Of a DNA stretch of 52,184 bases, positions 25,030 through 36,527 are shown piece by piece (position 1 is the first letter of the stretch; every line of letters starts with the position of its first letter). The position numbers and the translations under genes were made by a program. The notes under the pieces were generated by a model. It saw only the letters and a program-made list of their open reading frames with translations, searched no databases and was not told where the DNA came from. The DNA is from Methylosinus sp. Sm6 (GTDB lineage Bacteria; Pseudomonadota; Alphaproteobacteria; Rhizobiales; Beijerinckiaceae): positions 1 through 52,184 of the forward strand of contig NZ_JAINDZ010000032.1 in assembly GCF_019802345.1 (NCBI RefSeq), read 5' to 3'.

Positions 25030-25851
25030 TTAACAAATCCTTGCCGCCGCGGGGTCGCCGAGAGCGATGAAGGGGCCGTTGCGATAGCCGGTCTCGGCCT
25101 TGCCGTAGCGCAGCGGACGGCCGGACGGGTCGAGCACCGCGCCGCCCGCCGCCCGCAGCACGGCGTCGCCCGCCGCCGTGTCCCATTCCATCGTGGGTCC
25201 AAAGCGCGGATAGAGATCGGCCACGCCTTCGGCGAGGCGGCAGAATTTGACCGAGGAGCCGGTCTCGCGAATTTCGGTCACGCCCCGCGCGCGCAAGAAG
25301 GCCTGCGTCTCTTCGTCGAGATGGGAGCGGCTGACGAGGGCGGTCGGCCCCTGCGGCGGCGCTGTCCGCACGCCGAGCCGGCGCCAATCGCCGGGCGGCG
25401 GCGCGTGGGCGCCGGGCGCGGCCCGGCATCCGAAAGCGGTCGCTCCCGCGAACCATAATTCGCCGAGCGCCGGCGCGAAGACGGCGCCGATGCGAGGCGC
25501 GCCGTCGGCGACGAGCGCGATATTGATGGTGAACTCGTCGCGCCGCGCCAGAAACTCGCGCGTGCCGTCGAGCGGATCGACGAGCAGAAACACATTGGCG
25601 GGCAGGGGAGTCGCGCCCCGCGCAGTGGACTCTTCGGCGATGATCGGAACGCCCGGCGCGATCGCGGCGAGCTCGGCCAGCAGCATGGCCTCGATCTTCT
25701 CGTCCGCCTCGCAGACCGGGCTCGCATCCGTCTTGACCCGGGCGACGATGTCCGGCGCCGCGAGAATCTCCATGGCGATGACGCCGGCGCGCGCCGCGAG
25801 ATCGGCGAAGGCGAGCGCGAGGCGGTCGCGGGTCGCGTCATCGAGGCTCAT
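25030..25851 (-). CDS. cysQ: 3'(2'),5'-bisphosphate nucleotidase (inositol-monophosphatase family)
   Basis: 273 aa. Metal-binding motifs of the family are in place: CEADEKIE, AEES, DPLDGTREFLARRDEFT and the C-terminal PTMEWDTAAGDAVLRAAGG. The DGTREF and TMEWDTAAG forms are typical of CysQ, which turns 3'-phosphoadenosine 5'-phosphate into AMP during sulfate assimilation. Its ATG overlaps the acylphosphatase stop (ATGA), part of a run of overlapping genes with acyP and panC. Confidence 0.9.
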   Translation of the reverse strand: MSLDDATRDRLALAFADLAARAGVIAMEILAAPDIVARVKTDASPVCEADEKIEAMLLAELAAIAPGVPIIAEESTARGATPLPANVFLLVDPLDGTREFLARRDEFTINIALVADGAPRIGAVFAPALGELWFAGATAFGCRAAPGAHAPPPGDWRRLGVRTAPPQGPTALVSRSHLDEETQAFLRARGVTEIRETGSSVKFCRLAEGVADLYPRFGPTMEWDTAAGDAVLRAAGGAVLDPSGRPLRYGKAETGYRNGPFIALGDPAAARIC

Positions 25852-26147
25852 GTCGGCGCAAAGCCGACATCGCCCGCGCCATTGCGCAGGGCCGCCTCGT
25901 CGCAGTCGTCGAGGCGCAGCGCGTCGACGCGCGAGGCCGGCGGGCCGCGCCGCGCCGCGACAACCAGCGAGTCGACCACGGCGGCCGGGCCGGCGGCGAC
26001 GATCTCGACGGAGCCGTCGCGGCAATTGCGCGCCCAGCCTTCGAGCCCGAGCCGGCCGGCCTCGCGCGCGACGAAAGCGCGGAAGCCGACGCCCTGCACG
26101 CGGCCCGTCACAGTGATGCGCAGGATGCGGCGGTTCTCGAAATCCAT
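25848..26147 (-). CDS. acyP: Acylphosphatase
   Basis: 99 aa from ATG 26147; GGAGG is 5 nt before it, while the GTG just upstream is too close to that site. The catalytic loop GRVQGVGFRAFVAREA holds the family Arg, and the conserved Asn is in WARNCRDGSVEIVAAG. It hydrolyses acyl phosphates. The start shares one base with the panC stop (TGATG) and its stop overlaps the cysQ ATG. Confidence 0.92.
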   Translation of the reverse strand: MDFENRRILRITVTGRVQGVGFRAFVAREAGRLGLEGWARNCRDGSVEIVAAGPAAVVDSLVVAARRGPPASRVDALRLDDCDEAALRNGAGDVGFAPT

Positions 26148-27016
26148 CACGCCTCCTCGACGGCGATATTGTCGATGAGCCGCGTCGCCCCGAGGCGAGC
26201 GGCGGCGAGCAGGCGCGTCGGTCCGTCATGGCGCCGCGCGACGCGCGCCAGCGTCTGTGCATGGCGCGCCTCGAGATAGTCGATCGCAAAGCCGGCCGTC
26301 GCCACCTCTTCGCGCGCTTCGCCCATCACATGGCCGATCGGCTCGCCCTCGGCGATCCGACGCGCCGCCGTGACGAGCGCGCGATGCAGCGCGGGCGCGA
26401 CGCGCCGCTCCTCCTGCGAGAGATAGATATTGCGCGAGGACATGGCGAGCCCGTCGGCTTCGCGCAAAGTCGGCGCGCCGACGATCTCGGCGCGCAGGTC
26501 GAGGTCGCGCGCCATGCGCGCGATCACCAGCAATTGTTGATAATCCTTCTCGCCGAACACGGCGACGTCCGGCTCCGCCTGATTGAGCAGCTTGGCCACC
26601 ACGACCGCGACGCCGGCGAAATGGGTCGGCCGAAAACGGTCCTCGAGATCGGCCTCGGCCGGCCCGCCGACCGTCACGCTGGTGGCGAAGCCCTGCGGAT
26701 ACATCTCCTCGACGGCCGGCGCATAGCAGAGGTCGGCGTTCACCCGCGCGAGGCGGTCGAGATCGGCCTCGAGCGTGCGCGGATAGCGCCCGAAATCCTC
26801 ATTGGCCGCAAATTGCGTCGGATTGACGAAAACCGAGACGACGACGCGCTCCGCCCGGCGCCGCGCTTCCTCCATAAGGGAGAGATGTCCGTCGTGCAGC
26901 GCGCCCATGGTGGGGACGAAGCCGATGCGCTCGCCGCGCGCACGCCATTGCGCGATGCGGCGTTTCAGTTCTGCGACCGAGCCGACGAGGGGAACAGGTG
27001 GGGCGAGGCGGTTCAT
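26147..27016 (-). CDS. panC: Pantothenate synthetase
   Basis: 289 aa. The signature PTMGALHDGHLSLM, the VFVNPTQFAANEDFGRYPR block, GEKDYQQLLVIARMARDL and the adenylate site MSSRNIYLS are all present. It joins pantoate and beta-alanine using ATP in coenzyme A synthesis. The ATG overlaps (ATGA) the stop of the gamma-glutamylcyclotransferase reading frame upstream, so the five genes from 27479 down to 24371 may form one operon. No panB is in the window. Confidence 0.95.
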   Translation of the reverse strand: MNRLAPPVPLVGSVAELKRRIAQWRARGERIGFVPTMGALHDGHLSLMEEARRRAERVVVSVFVNPTQFAANEDFGRYPRTLEADLDRLARVNADLCYAPAVEEMYPQGFATSVTVGGPAEADLEDRFRPTHFAGVAVVVAKLLNQAEPDVAVFGEKDYQQLLVIARMARDLDLRAEIVGAPTLREADGLAMSSRNIYLSQEERRVAPALHRALVTAARRIAEGEPIGHVMGEAREEVATAGFAIDYLEARHAQTLARVARRHDGPTRLLAAARLGATRLIDNIAVEEA

Positions 27017-27479
27017 GGGAGGGCTCGCAAAGGCGCGCCGCGTCCGGGTCCGGGCGCGCGGGGGATCAGGCTGTCGAGAAAGGCGAGATAGGCGGCGGGC
27101 AGCGCGGCGGCGCGGGCGGCCGCGGCGACGCTCTCCATATAGCCGGGCGCGGGCGCGCCTTCACGCGCCGCCGAGCCGATATAGACGAGGGCGTTGACCG
27201 AGCCGGCCGTCTGCTCGCGCAGCACGGGAAGCACGAGCTTGCGATAGAGGCCGCGACGTCTTCATAGCGGTCGAGCGCGGGTGTGTCGGAAAGAGCGAGG
27301 TCCCACAGCAGGCCATGCACATCGGCGCGATTGTCGCGCAGGATGCTGGCGAAGCCCGTCTCCTGCACCACGAAGCGATGGCGGGCGAGCCGCGCCCGGC
27401 CGAGCAGGCGCGAGCGCGGACAGCGCGCCGCCATGGCGGTCGCGTCCATATTGGCGCCATAGGCGAAATAGAGCGGCAT
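27013..27479 (-). pseudogene. Gamma-glutamylcyclotransferase-like gene, frameshifted
   Basis: The first part (MPLYFAYGANMDATAMAARC ... DTPALDRYEDVA) is a clear AIG2/GGCT-like start. The rest of the domain (GLYRKLVLPVLREQ, then VNALVYIGSA and GYMESVAAAARAAALP) continues in another frame. A one-base loss near 27249-27256, within a GCGGCC run, explains this. The second frame still ends in an ATGA overlap with panC, so the operon geometry of the intact gene is preserved; the shift is recent or a sequencing or assembly error. An intact product would be about 154 aa. Confidence 0.8.
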
Positions 27480-27613
27480 GAGCGATGCCTCTTGCTGCGT
27501 TGCCGCGAGAGTTTAGCGCATCGCGAGCCTCTCAGCGAGAAAATGGCGCGAAGGCTCGCCAGAGGCGCCGTTGAGGGTGAGCGCTCGCTTGCTCGACGAT
27601 CGGCGCGATGCTA

Positions 27614-27628
27614 GAACAAAAATAGAAC
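27614..27628. promoter_or_regulatory. LexA (SOS) box of alphaproteobacterial type
   Basis: GAACAAAAATAGAAC fits GAAC-N7-GAAC, the complement of the GTTC-N7-GTTC site bound by LexA in alphaproteobacteria. It lies in the divergent region between the gamma-glutamylcyclotransferase gene and ssb, 96 bases before the ssb start. Confidence 0.7.
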
Positions 27629-27723
27629 TCAGCGGAAGCGCCTTTGCTGTGGACAACGGAACCGATGTCCGCCGGCGCCGATTGGTTCGGATTAGAGTGT
27701 CCGGGTTCTGAGGAGAGAGGCAA

Positions 27724-28245
27724 ATGGCGGGCAGCGTCAACAAGGTGATCCTGATCGGCAATCTGGGACGCGATCCGGAGGTGCGCACGCTTCCCTCGGG
27801 CGACCGCGTCGTTTCGTTTTCCGTGGCCACGTCCGAATCCTGGCGCGATCGCAACACGGGCGAGCGGCGCGACCGCACCGAATGGCACAATGTGTCGATC
27901 TTCAACGAGAATCTCGGCAAGATCGCCGAGCAGTACTGCCGCAAGGGCTCCAAGGTCTATCTCGAGGGCCAGCTGCAGACGCGCGAATATCAGGACAAGG
28001 ACGGCATTCAGCGCCGCGCCACCGATGTCGTGCTGCAGCGCTTTCGCGGCGAACTGACCTTGCTCGACAGCCGCGGCGGCGGCAGCGGCGGCGATATCGA
28101 GGGCGGCGGGGGCTATGGGTCGAGCAGCGGCGGCTCCAGCTTCGGACGCTCCTCGCCGATGGAGCGCTCATCCGGCGACCGCGCGCCCGCCCCGGCCGGC
28201 GGCGGCCGGCTTTCCGACCAGCTCGACGACGATATCCCGTTCTGA
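27724..28245 (+). CDS. ssb: Single-stranded DNA-binding protein
   Basis: 173 aa. The N-terminal OB fold (residues 1-110) begins MAGSVNKVILIGNLGRDPEV and includes RRDRTEWHNVSIFNE and the KGSKVYLEGQLQTREYQDKDG segment. A Gly/Ser-rich flexible linker (about 118-165) leads to the acidic tip DDDIPF that recruits partner proteins. TGAGGAGAG lies before the ATG. A LexA box is upstream, so the gene is probably induced by DNA damage. Confidence 0.95.
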   Translation: MAGSVNKVILIGNLGRDPEVRTLPSGDRVVSFSVATSESWRDRNTGERRDRTEWHNVSIFNENLGKIAEQYCRKGSKVYLEGQLQTREYQDKDGIQRRATDVVLQRFRGELTLLDSRGGGSGGDIEGGGGYGSSSGGSSFGRSSPMERSSGDRAPAPAGGGRLSDQLDDDIPF

Positions 28246-28267
28246 GCTACGGCGGCGTCGTGACATT

Positions 28268-28294
28268 CCCTTCTGCCGCCCTGCGGGAGAAGGG
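28268..28294. repeat. Short palindromic repeat after ssb
   Basis: CCCTTCT (28268-28274) and AGAAGGG (28288-28294) with inner complementary CCGC/GCGG. It lies between the convergent ssb and opgD-like genes and may also act as a terminator hairpin, without a T-run. Confidence 0.6.
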
Positions 28295-28315
28295 GCGCGG
28301 CGGCGAGTTTGCGCG

Positions 28316-29896
28316 TCAGAACGGGTGGTATTGATACAGCCAGTTCTCGGAGAGAACCTCGGCGCCATTGCGCAGGAAGAGGCGCATCTCCACAGGCTCG
28401 GGGCCGTCGACCGTCAGATCGAATTGCGCGCGCCAATGGCCCGGCACGCCGTCCGGAACGGCCTCGGTGAAGATATAAGAAAATGTTCCGCGCGAGGCCC
28501 AGAGCGCCGCCTCCGGCTTGACGCCGAAGGGCAGCTTCTCCAGCGGCCCGCCCAAAAACTCCACCATGAACTTGCGCACGCCCTTGGGCCGCGGCTTGCC
28601 GGGCTGGCCGCCATTGCCGAGCCGCGTCGCGACGCAGCGGGCGAGAGGCGCGGGGTAGGGCTCGTCGGCGAGCCAGTGCAGCCGGTAGGAAAATTCGAAC
28701 GAGGAGCCCGGCACCGCCGGCGCCTGCGGAACCCACATGGCGACGATATTGTCGTGAATCTCGTCGTCGGTCGGGATCTCGACGAGCTGCACGGCGCCCT
28801 TGCCCCAATCGCCCTTGGGCTCGACCCATACGCTCGGGCGGCGGTCGTAGAACACGCCGTCGAGATAATGGTCGAAATTGCGGTCGCGCTGCATCAGCCC
28901 GAATCCTTTCGGATTCTCGTCGCTGAAGGCGGAGGCGATCACCCGTCCGGGATTGTTCAGCGGGCGCCACAGACGCTCGCCGGAGCCGGTCCACATGGAG
29001 AGGCCGTCGGAATCGTGCACCTCCGGCCGCCAGTCGGCGGCGGTCGGCTTCACCGCCTCGGAGAACCAGAACATGGAGGTCAGCGGCGCGATGCCGAAAC
29101 GGATGAAATCGCCGCGCAGATGCAGGGCGCAGTCCACATCCATCGTCACCGCGCCGTCGCGCTTGGCGATGATGCGGAACGCGCCCACGATCGACGGTCC
29201 TTCGAGCAGCAGATGGATGTGCAGCCCGTCGGCTGTCTCGGGGCCGATGTAGACATTGGTGAAATCGGGAAATTCTTCCGACCGGCCGGCGACCCAGGTG
29301 TCGAGCGCGACGCCGCGCGCCGAGAGTCCATATTGGCGAAGCGCGCCGATCGCGCGGAAATAAGAGGCGCCGAGAAAGGCCGCCCAATCATTCTTGCGCC
29401 AGTCGAGCGGGCCGTCCACCGGCTCCTGGATGCGGAAGCCCGCGAAGCCCGCGCCCTTCGGCAGCTGATGGGCGATCGAATCGGCGGGCATTTCGAAATA
29501 GGTCGGGCTGTAGAGGATCTCGCGCGCGTCGCCGTTCTCGACCTTGTACATCCGCACGGATTTGCGGAAGAACATGCCGAGATGGAAAAACTCCACCGGA
29601 TAGCGCCCGGGGCCGATCCTCAGCGCATAATCGGTGTCGTAACGGATCTTGCCCCAGGCCTCATAGTCGATTTTGCCGGTGATCTCGGGGTCGGGCTGGA
29701 GCGGGGGATGGTAGGGCTCGGCGACGCGCCGGCGCGCGGTGTCCTTCAGCCGCTCGAAAGTGAAAGGCTCGGCCGGCCCGAGCTGCAGCTTGCCGGGCAG
29801 GGGCGCGCCACTAGCCTCGGCCGCGCCGAGGGCGCTAACAGCGGTCGTCGCCGCCGCGGCCTCGAGGAAGGAGCGGCGATCCATCTTCTCGGTCAT
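28316..29896 (-). CDS. Glucan biosynthesis protein, OpgD/OpgG family
   Basis: 526 aa. The N-terminus (MDRRSFLEAAAATTAVSALG) is a twin-arginine signal peptide; this and the length fit OpgD (MdoD) better than OpgG. The mature protein shows the two-domain MdoG family blocks, such as PFTFERLKDTARRRVAEPY, GRYPVEFFHLGMFFRKSV, QEPVDGPLDWRKNDWAAFLGASYFR (in two parts), DVDCALHLRGDFIRFGIAPLTSMF and a conserved FSDENPKGFGLMQRDRNF. It acts in the periplasm in making or trimming osmoregulated glucans. A GAGGA precedes the ATG. It is followed on the same transcript side by nothing; two small membrane genes lie upstream on the same strand. Confidence 0.9.
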   Translation of the reverse strand: MTEKMDRRSFLEAAAATTAVSALGAAEASGAPLPGKLQLGPAEPFTFERLKDTARRRVAEPYHPPLQPDPEITGKIDYEAWGKIRYDTDYALRIGPGRYPVEFFHLGMFFRKSVRMYKVENGDAREILYSPTYFEMPADSIAHQLPKGAGFAGFRIQEPVDGPLDWRKNDWAAFLGASYFRAIGALRQYGLSARGVALDTWVAGRSEEFPDFTNVYIGPETADGLHIHLLLEGPSIVGAFRIIAKRDGAVTMDVDCALHLRGDFIRFGIAPLTSMFWFSEAVKPTAADWRPEVHDSDGLSMWTGSGERLWRPLNNPGRVIASAFSDENPKGFGLMQRDRNFDHYLDGVFYDRRPSVWVEPKGDWGKGAVQLVEIPTDDEIHDNIVAMWVPQAPAVPGSSFEFSYRLHWLADEPYPAPLARCVATRLGNGGQPGKPRPKGVRKFMVEFLGGPLEKLPFGVKPEAALWASRGTFSYIFTEAVPDGVPGHWRAQFDLTVDGPEPVEMRLFLRNGAEVLSENWLYQYHPF

Positions 29897-29984
29897 TGGG
29901 GTCGATCCTCACGCGGGCCGAAGCGTTCGGGCGAGCGTCGTTCGAGCCGCCGTCCGGCCGATGGTCGTTGGGGGATGTGGGCGA

Positions 29985-30218
29985 TCAGCGAATCGGCTCG
30001 TGGCGGACCGCGGTGCGCATGAAGAAATACAGGCCGACAAAACCGGCGAGCGCGAACACGATCTCGATGCCGCGGCTGATCGCCGGGTCGAGCTGAAACA
30101 GGCCGCCGAGCGCCCAGCCGGCCGCCCAGGAGGCGCCGACCAGCTCTGTTCCGACGAGGATCGCCACAGCGACCAGCGTGGACAGATGCAGGAGGTTGAG
30201 GGGCTTCTTGCTGCTCAT
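29985..30218 (-). CDS. Small two-helix membrane protein, 77 aa
   Basis: Starts MSSKKPLNLLHLSTL, with two hydrophobic helices (about residues 11-33 and 48-67). The preferred start at 30218 has GGAG 11 nt upstream; the frame is open to 30284 but that stretch is hydrophilic with no site. It ends in a basic tail (MRTAVRHEPIR). No family is recognised. It lies 88 bases upstream of the opgD-like gene. Confidence 0.6.
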   Translation of the reverse strand: MSSKKPLNLLHLSTLVAVAILVGTELVGASWAAGWALGGLFQLDPAISRGIEIVFALAGFVGLYFFMRTAVRHEPIR

Positions 30219-30258
30219 GCGACGGGGGACTCCGCGCTCATCGTCTGCCTCGACGGTG

Positions 30259-30348
30259 CTATACGATCGATCGGAACGGCGCAAGCGCCAGGCCGCGGCG
30301 GCGCGAAGGACGCAGGTCCCGCGCGCGAATCCGCATCATTCCGCTCAT
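30259..30348 (-). CDS. Possible 29-aa basic peptide
   Basis: ATG at 30348 overlaps the stop of the 58-aa gene (ATGA) and has AGGAGA 5 nt upstream. The peptide begins MSGMMRIRARDLRPSRRRG and ends in a TAG. The ribosome site is good but nothing else supports it; it may be chance. Confidence 0.25.
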   Translation of the reverse strand: MSGMMRIRARDLRPSRRRGLALAPFRSIV

Positions 30349-30521
30349 TCTTTCTCCTGGGCGCGGCGCGATCTGATGATCGCCGATCCGACGCTCCAGC
30401 CGCCGATCGCGCCGACCACGCTTCCCGCGATCGCCACGCTGAAGCCCAATGCGCTGCCCACATAGGCGCCGATGAGCGCGCCGACGCCCGCGAAAGCCAG
30501 CGCTGTAGCCGACAATTCCAC
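30345..30521 (-). CDS. 58-aa glycine-rich membrane protein
   Basis: Starts at a GTG (30521) with AAGGAG 7 nt upstream. After MELSATALAF it is a nearly continuous Gly/Ala-rich hydrophobic stretch (GVGALIGAYVGSALGFSVAI, then GSVVGAIGGWSVGSAII) with glycine-zipper-like spacing, ending in a basic, charged tail (RSRRAQEKE). Two packed helices are likely. No function is known to me. Confidence 0.55.
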   Translation of the reverse strand: MELSATALAFAGVGALIGAYVGSALGFSVAIAGSVVGAIGGWSVGSAIIRSRRAQEKE

Positions 30522-30838
30522 CCGAGGACTCCTTATCTTGTCGGGTTCGTCACGCCGCCGCTCCCGTCGCCTCGCCGCCTCCGTTCCCGGATGGGGACCT
30601 CGGACAAAGCCACGACGGCTCGGCGATTACTCAGGCACTCTCATGACCCGGAGGCGCTCGCAACCGAAATTCCCGCTGCGAGCGCTCGTCGCCACGATTT
30701 GCCACGCCTCACCATAAATTGCACTCGCTCCGCGCCAAAGCATGAAAATTCGTATTCGAGGCGCTCCAGAATTGGACGCGTCTTCGCTTGCGCACTACAA
30801 GCGACGGGAGCGAGGCGATCGGAAACGGAGGGGCGAGC
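30522..30838. other. Divergent intergenic region
   Basis: About 317 bases between the 58-aa membrane gene and the ferredoxin gene. It presumably holds both promoters (an AT-rich patch near 30710-30760). No other gene or repeat is seen. Confidence 0.4.
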
Positions 30839-31123
30839 ATGAATGCGAGCGTTGCGCCGCCGCTCGTGCGGCTGCTCGTCTGCCTCGGGCCGCGCTGCGA
30901 TGCGCAGGGCGGCGGCGAATCGCTGCTGGCGGAGCTCCGGGCGGCCTTGGCCGAGGCTTTCGCCGAGGACTTGGCCCGCGGCCGGATCGCCCTCGCGACG
31001 CGCGACTGTCTCCGCCACTGCACGCGCGAGCCGGTGGCGCGAGTCGAGCCCTCGGGAGACGTCTTCTCCAATCCCCGCATCGACGAGCTTTTGGCGGCCG
31101 TCGCGCGCGAGCTGGCGATGTGA
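30839..31123 (+). CDS. Thioredoxin-like [2Fe-2S] ferredoxin
   Basis: 94 aa, ATG at 30839 with GGAGG 8 nt upstream. Four cysteines fit the thioredoxin-like 2Fe-2S family: CLGPRC near the N-terminus and DCLRHC in the middle, followed by REPVARVEPSGDVFSNP, a conserved end block. It probably carries one 2Fe-2S cluster; partners are unknown. It ends 9 bases before the convergent helicase gene. Confidence 0.8.
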   Translation: MNASVAPPLVRLLVCLGPRCDAQGGGESLLAELRAALAEAFAEDLARGRIALATRDCLRHCTREPVARVEPSGDVFSNPRIDELLAAVARELAM

Positions 31124-31131
31124 GCCCCGGG

Positions 31132-32550
<1,419 letters not shown>

Positions 32551-32787
32551 CAATGGTCCTGGTCGCGGCGATGCGGGTGAATTCGGATCAACGCGCGTGC
32601 GGGCCGCGACGGGCGCGCGTGTCGCTCAGGCGGCTTCGTCGCAACTCGACGATCGAATGTTCCGCTGACGCTCTGCTCGGGCGATCCGAGAGCAAGACGT
32701 GCGCCATGCTTGAAGCCGAACGGGCTCAAAGTCAATGAATTTGACGCGGCCGGCCCGTTTCGTCGGGGCCGGGTTCGAGCAAATGCC

Positions 32788-33075
32788 TCAATTATGGCCC
32801 TTGTCGCAGGGCGAAACGGCGGCGGCGCCGCGCCGCGCGGCCGGAATCGAGGCGGTCGTCGACATGTCGACGCGGACGTCTCGCAAATCCTGCGCGCCGG
32901 CCGGCCGGTTGTCCGGCCGCACGAAGGCGATGGCGGGAAGCTCGCCCTTTTGTAACTTTGACGACAGCAGATCTGCGCCGAGCACGCTGACGAGCGCAAG
33001 CAGGGCGGAAACGAGCGCAACTCTCTCCACGAGGGAGCCAGACTCGTCACGCAGAAATCCAGGGGTGGTCGACAT
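32788..33075 (-). CDS. Small membrane-anchored protein, Flp-pilin-like N-terminus
   Basis: 95 aa beginning MSTTPGFLRDESGSLVERVA, then a single hydrophobic helix (ALVSALLALVSVLGADLL) and a hydrophilic end. The FLRDESG...E....(helix) pattern is like Flp/Fap class IVb pilins (FLxDESGATAIEY), but the pilin Gly/Glu-Tyr processing site is altered, so it is pseudopilin-like at best. GAGG lies before the ATG. No other tad genes are near. Confidence 0.5.
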   Translation of the reverse strand: MSTTPGFLRDESGSLVERVALVSALLALVSVLGADLLSSKLQKGELPAIAFVRPDNRPAGAQDLRDVRVDMSTTASIPAARRGAAAVSPCDKGHN

Positions 33076-33470
33076 GGGGGCCTCGCGTTCCGGCTGCGTC
33101 CGAGATTGACGACATGCGGTTAAGGACGCGTTGACGGCGCGCGGCTGCGCTCCAGCCGAAGCGAAAGGGATTGGAAAGCCTCGCAGGCCGGGAGGCGGCC
33201 GCCCTCACTTGTTCGGCGGCGAAGACACATTATCTCCCTCGGTGATTTGTCGACTGTCCCCTCCGTTCCGGAAGGCGCCTCTTTCGATTTTTTCCGTCGA
33301 ACGGCTTTTGGGTCTTGCCAATGCCCCTGCGAGAAAGAAAACTCATCGGGTCCCCGCTTCGCCCTCCGCGCGATCGACGGCCGAACCCGTCCGGTACGGA
33401 GAATGCTACGAACCCGTTCGGCGGGCCTTTCGAGGGCCATTCATCGGAAAGGGGAAAGAGGAAGGCCGAG
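33076..33470. other. Region upstream of clpS
   Basis: About 395 bases. It holds only short shadow frames and the open upstream extension of the clpS frame, which lacks ribosome sites. It should contain the clpS-clpA promoter; no repeat is seen. Confidence 0.4.
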
Positions 33471-33476
33471 GTGACA

Positions 33477-33887
33477 GTGAACGATGAATTCTCGCTCGAT
33501 AGCGTGGTTCGGCCGCATGCATCGCGTCGCGTTGCGCCGCTGCGCGCCGGCAAGGAGCCCCGCAGGAACGGGGGCGGCGATGGCGGCTCGGGCTCCGGAA
33601 CGGCGCTGATCACCCGCACCCGAACCCAGACGCGGCGCCCCAACATGTACCGCGTCCTTCTGCTCAACGACGATTACACGACGCAGGAGTTCGTGGTGAT
33701 CGTGCTGCGCAAATATTTCAACAAGTCTCTGGAAGAGGCGACACGCATCATGCTGCATGTGCATAATCACGGCGTCGGCGAATGTGGGGTCTACACCTAC
33801 GAGGTCGCCGAGACCAAAGTGACGCAAGTGATGGATTATGCGCGCAAGCATCAGCACCCGCTTCAGTGCATCATGGAAAAGAAGTGA
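33477..33887 (+). CDS. clpS: ATP-dependent Clp protease adaptor
   Basis: 136 aa from the GTG at 33477, chosen because GAGGTGA lies just upstream; the frame extends to 33315 without support. After a variable basic N-terminus, the ClpS core runs from [19 protein letters not shown] through [19 protein letters not shown] to the end CIMEKK. The NDDYTTQEF and [17 protein letters not shown] motifs form the N-degron pocket. It delivers N-end-rule substrates to ClpA, encoded 15 bases downstream. Confidence 0.94.
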   Translation: MNDEFSLDSVVRPHASRRVAPLRAGKEPRRNGGGDGGSGSGTALITRTRTQTRRPNMYRVLLLNDDYTTQEFVVIVLRKYFNKSLEEATRIMLHVHNHGVGECGVYTYEVAETKVTQVMDYARKHQHPLQCIMEKK

Positions 33888-33902
33888 GGGCGGACCAAAA
33901 CG

Positions 33903-36365
<2,463 letters not shown>

Positions 36366-36391
36366 GCGCCTCGTCATCGCAGACGTCGAGA

Positions 36392-36419
36392 GGCGGCCCT
36401 TCGCGGGGCCGCCTTTTTT
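36392..36419 (+). terminator. Rho-independent terminator after clpA
   Basis: Stem GGCGGCCC (36392-36399) and GGGCCGCC (36406-36413), loop TTCGCG, then six T. Confidence 0.9.
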
Positions 36420-36527
36420 CACACCTTCTGTTAACCATCCCGCGACTAGAGTGAGACGGTCGCTTTTTGCGCGAGGCGCGCGGGGCGTCGCGTCACTTTG
36501 CGCCGAACCGGTCCGATCTCTGCTGCG

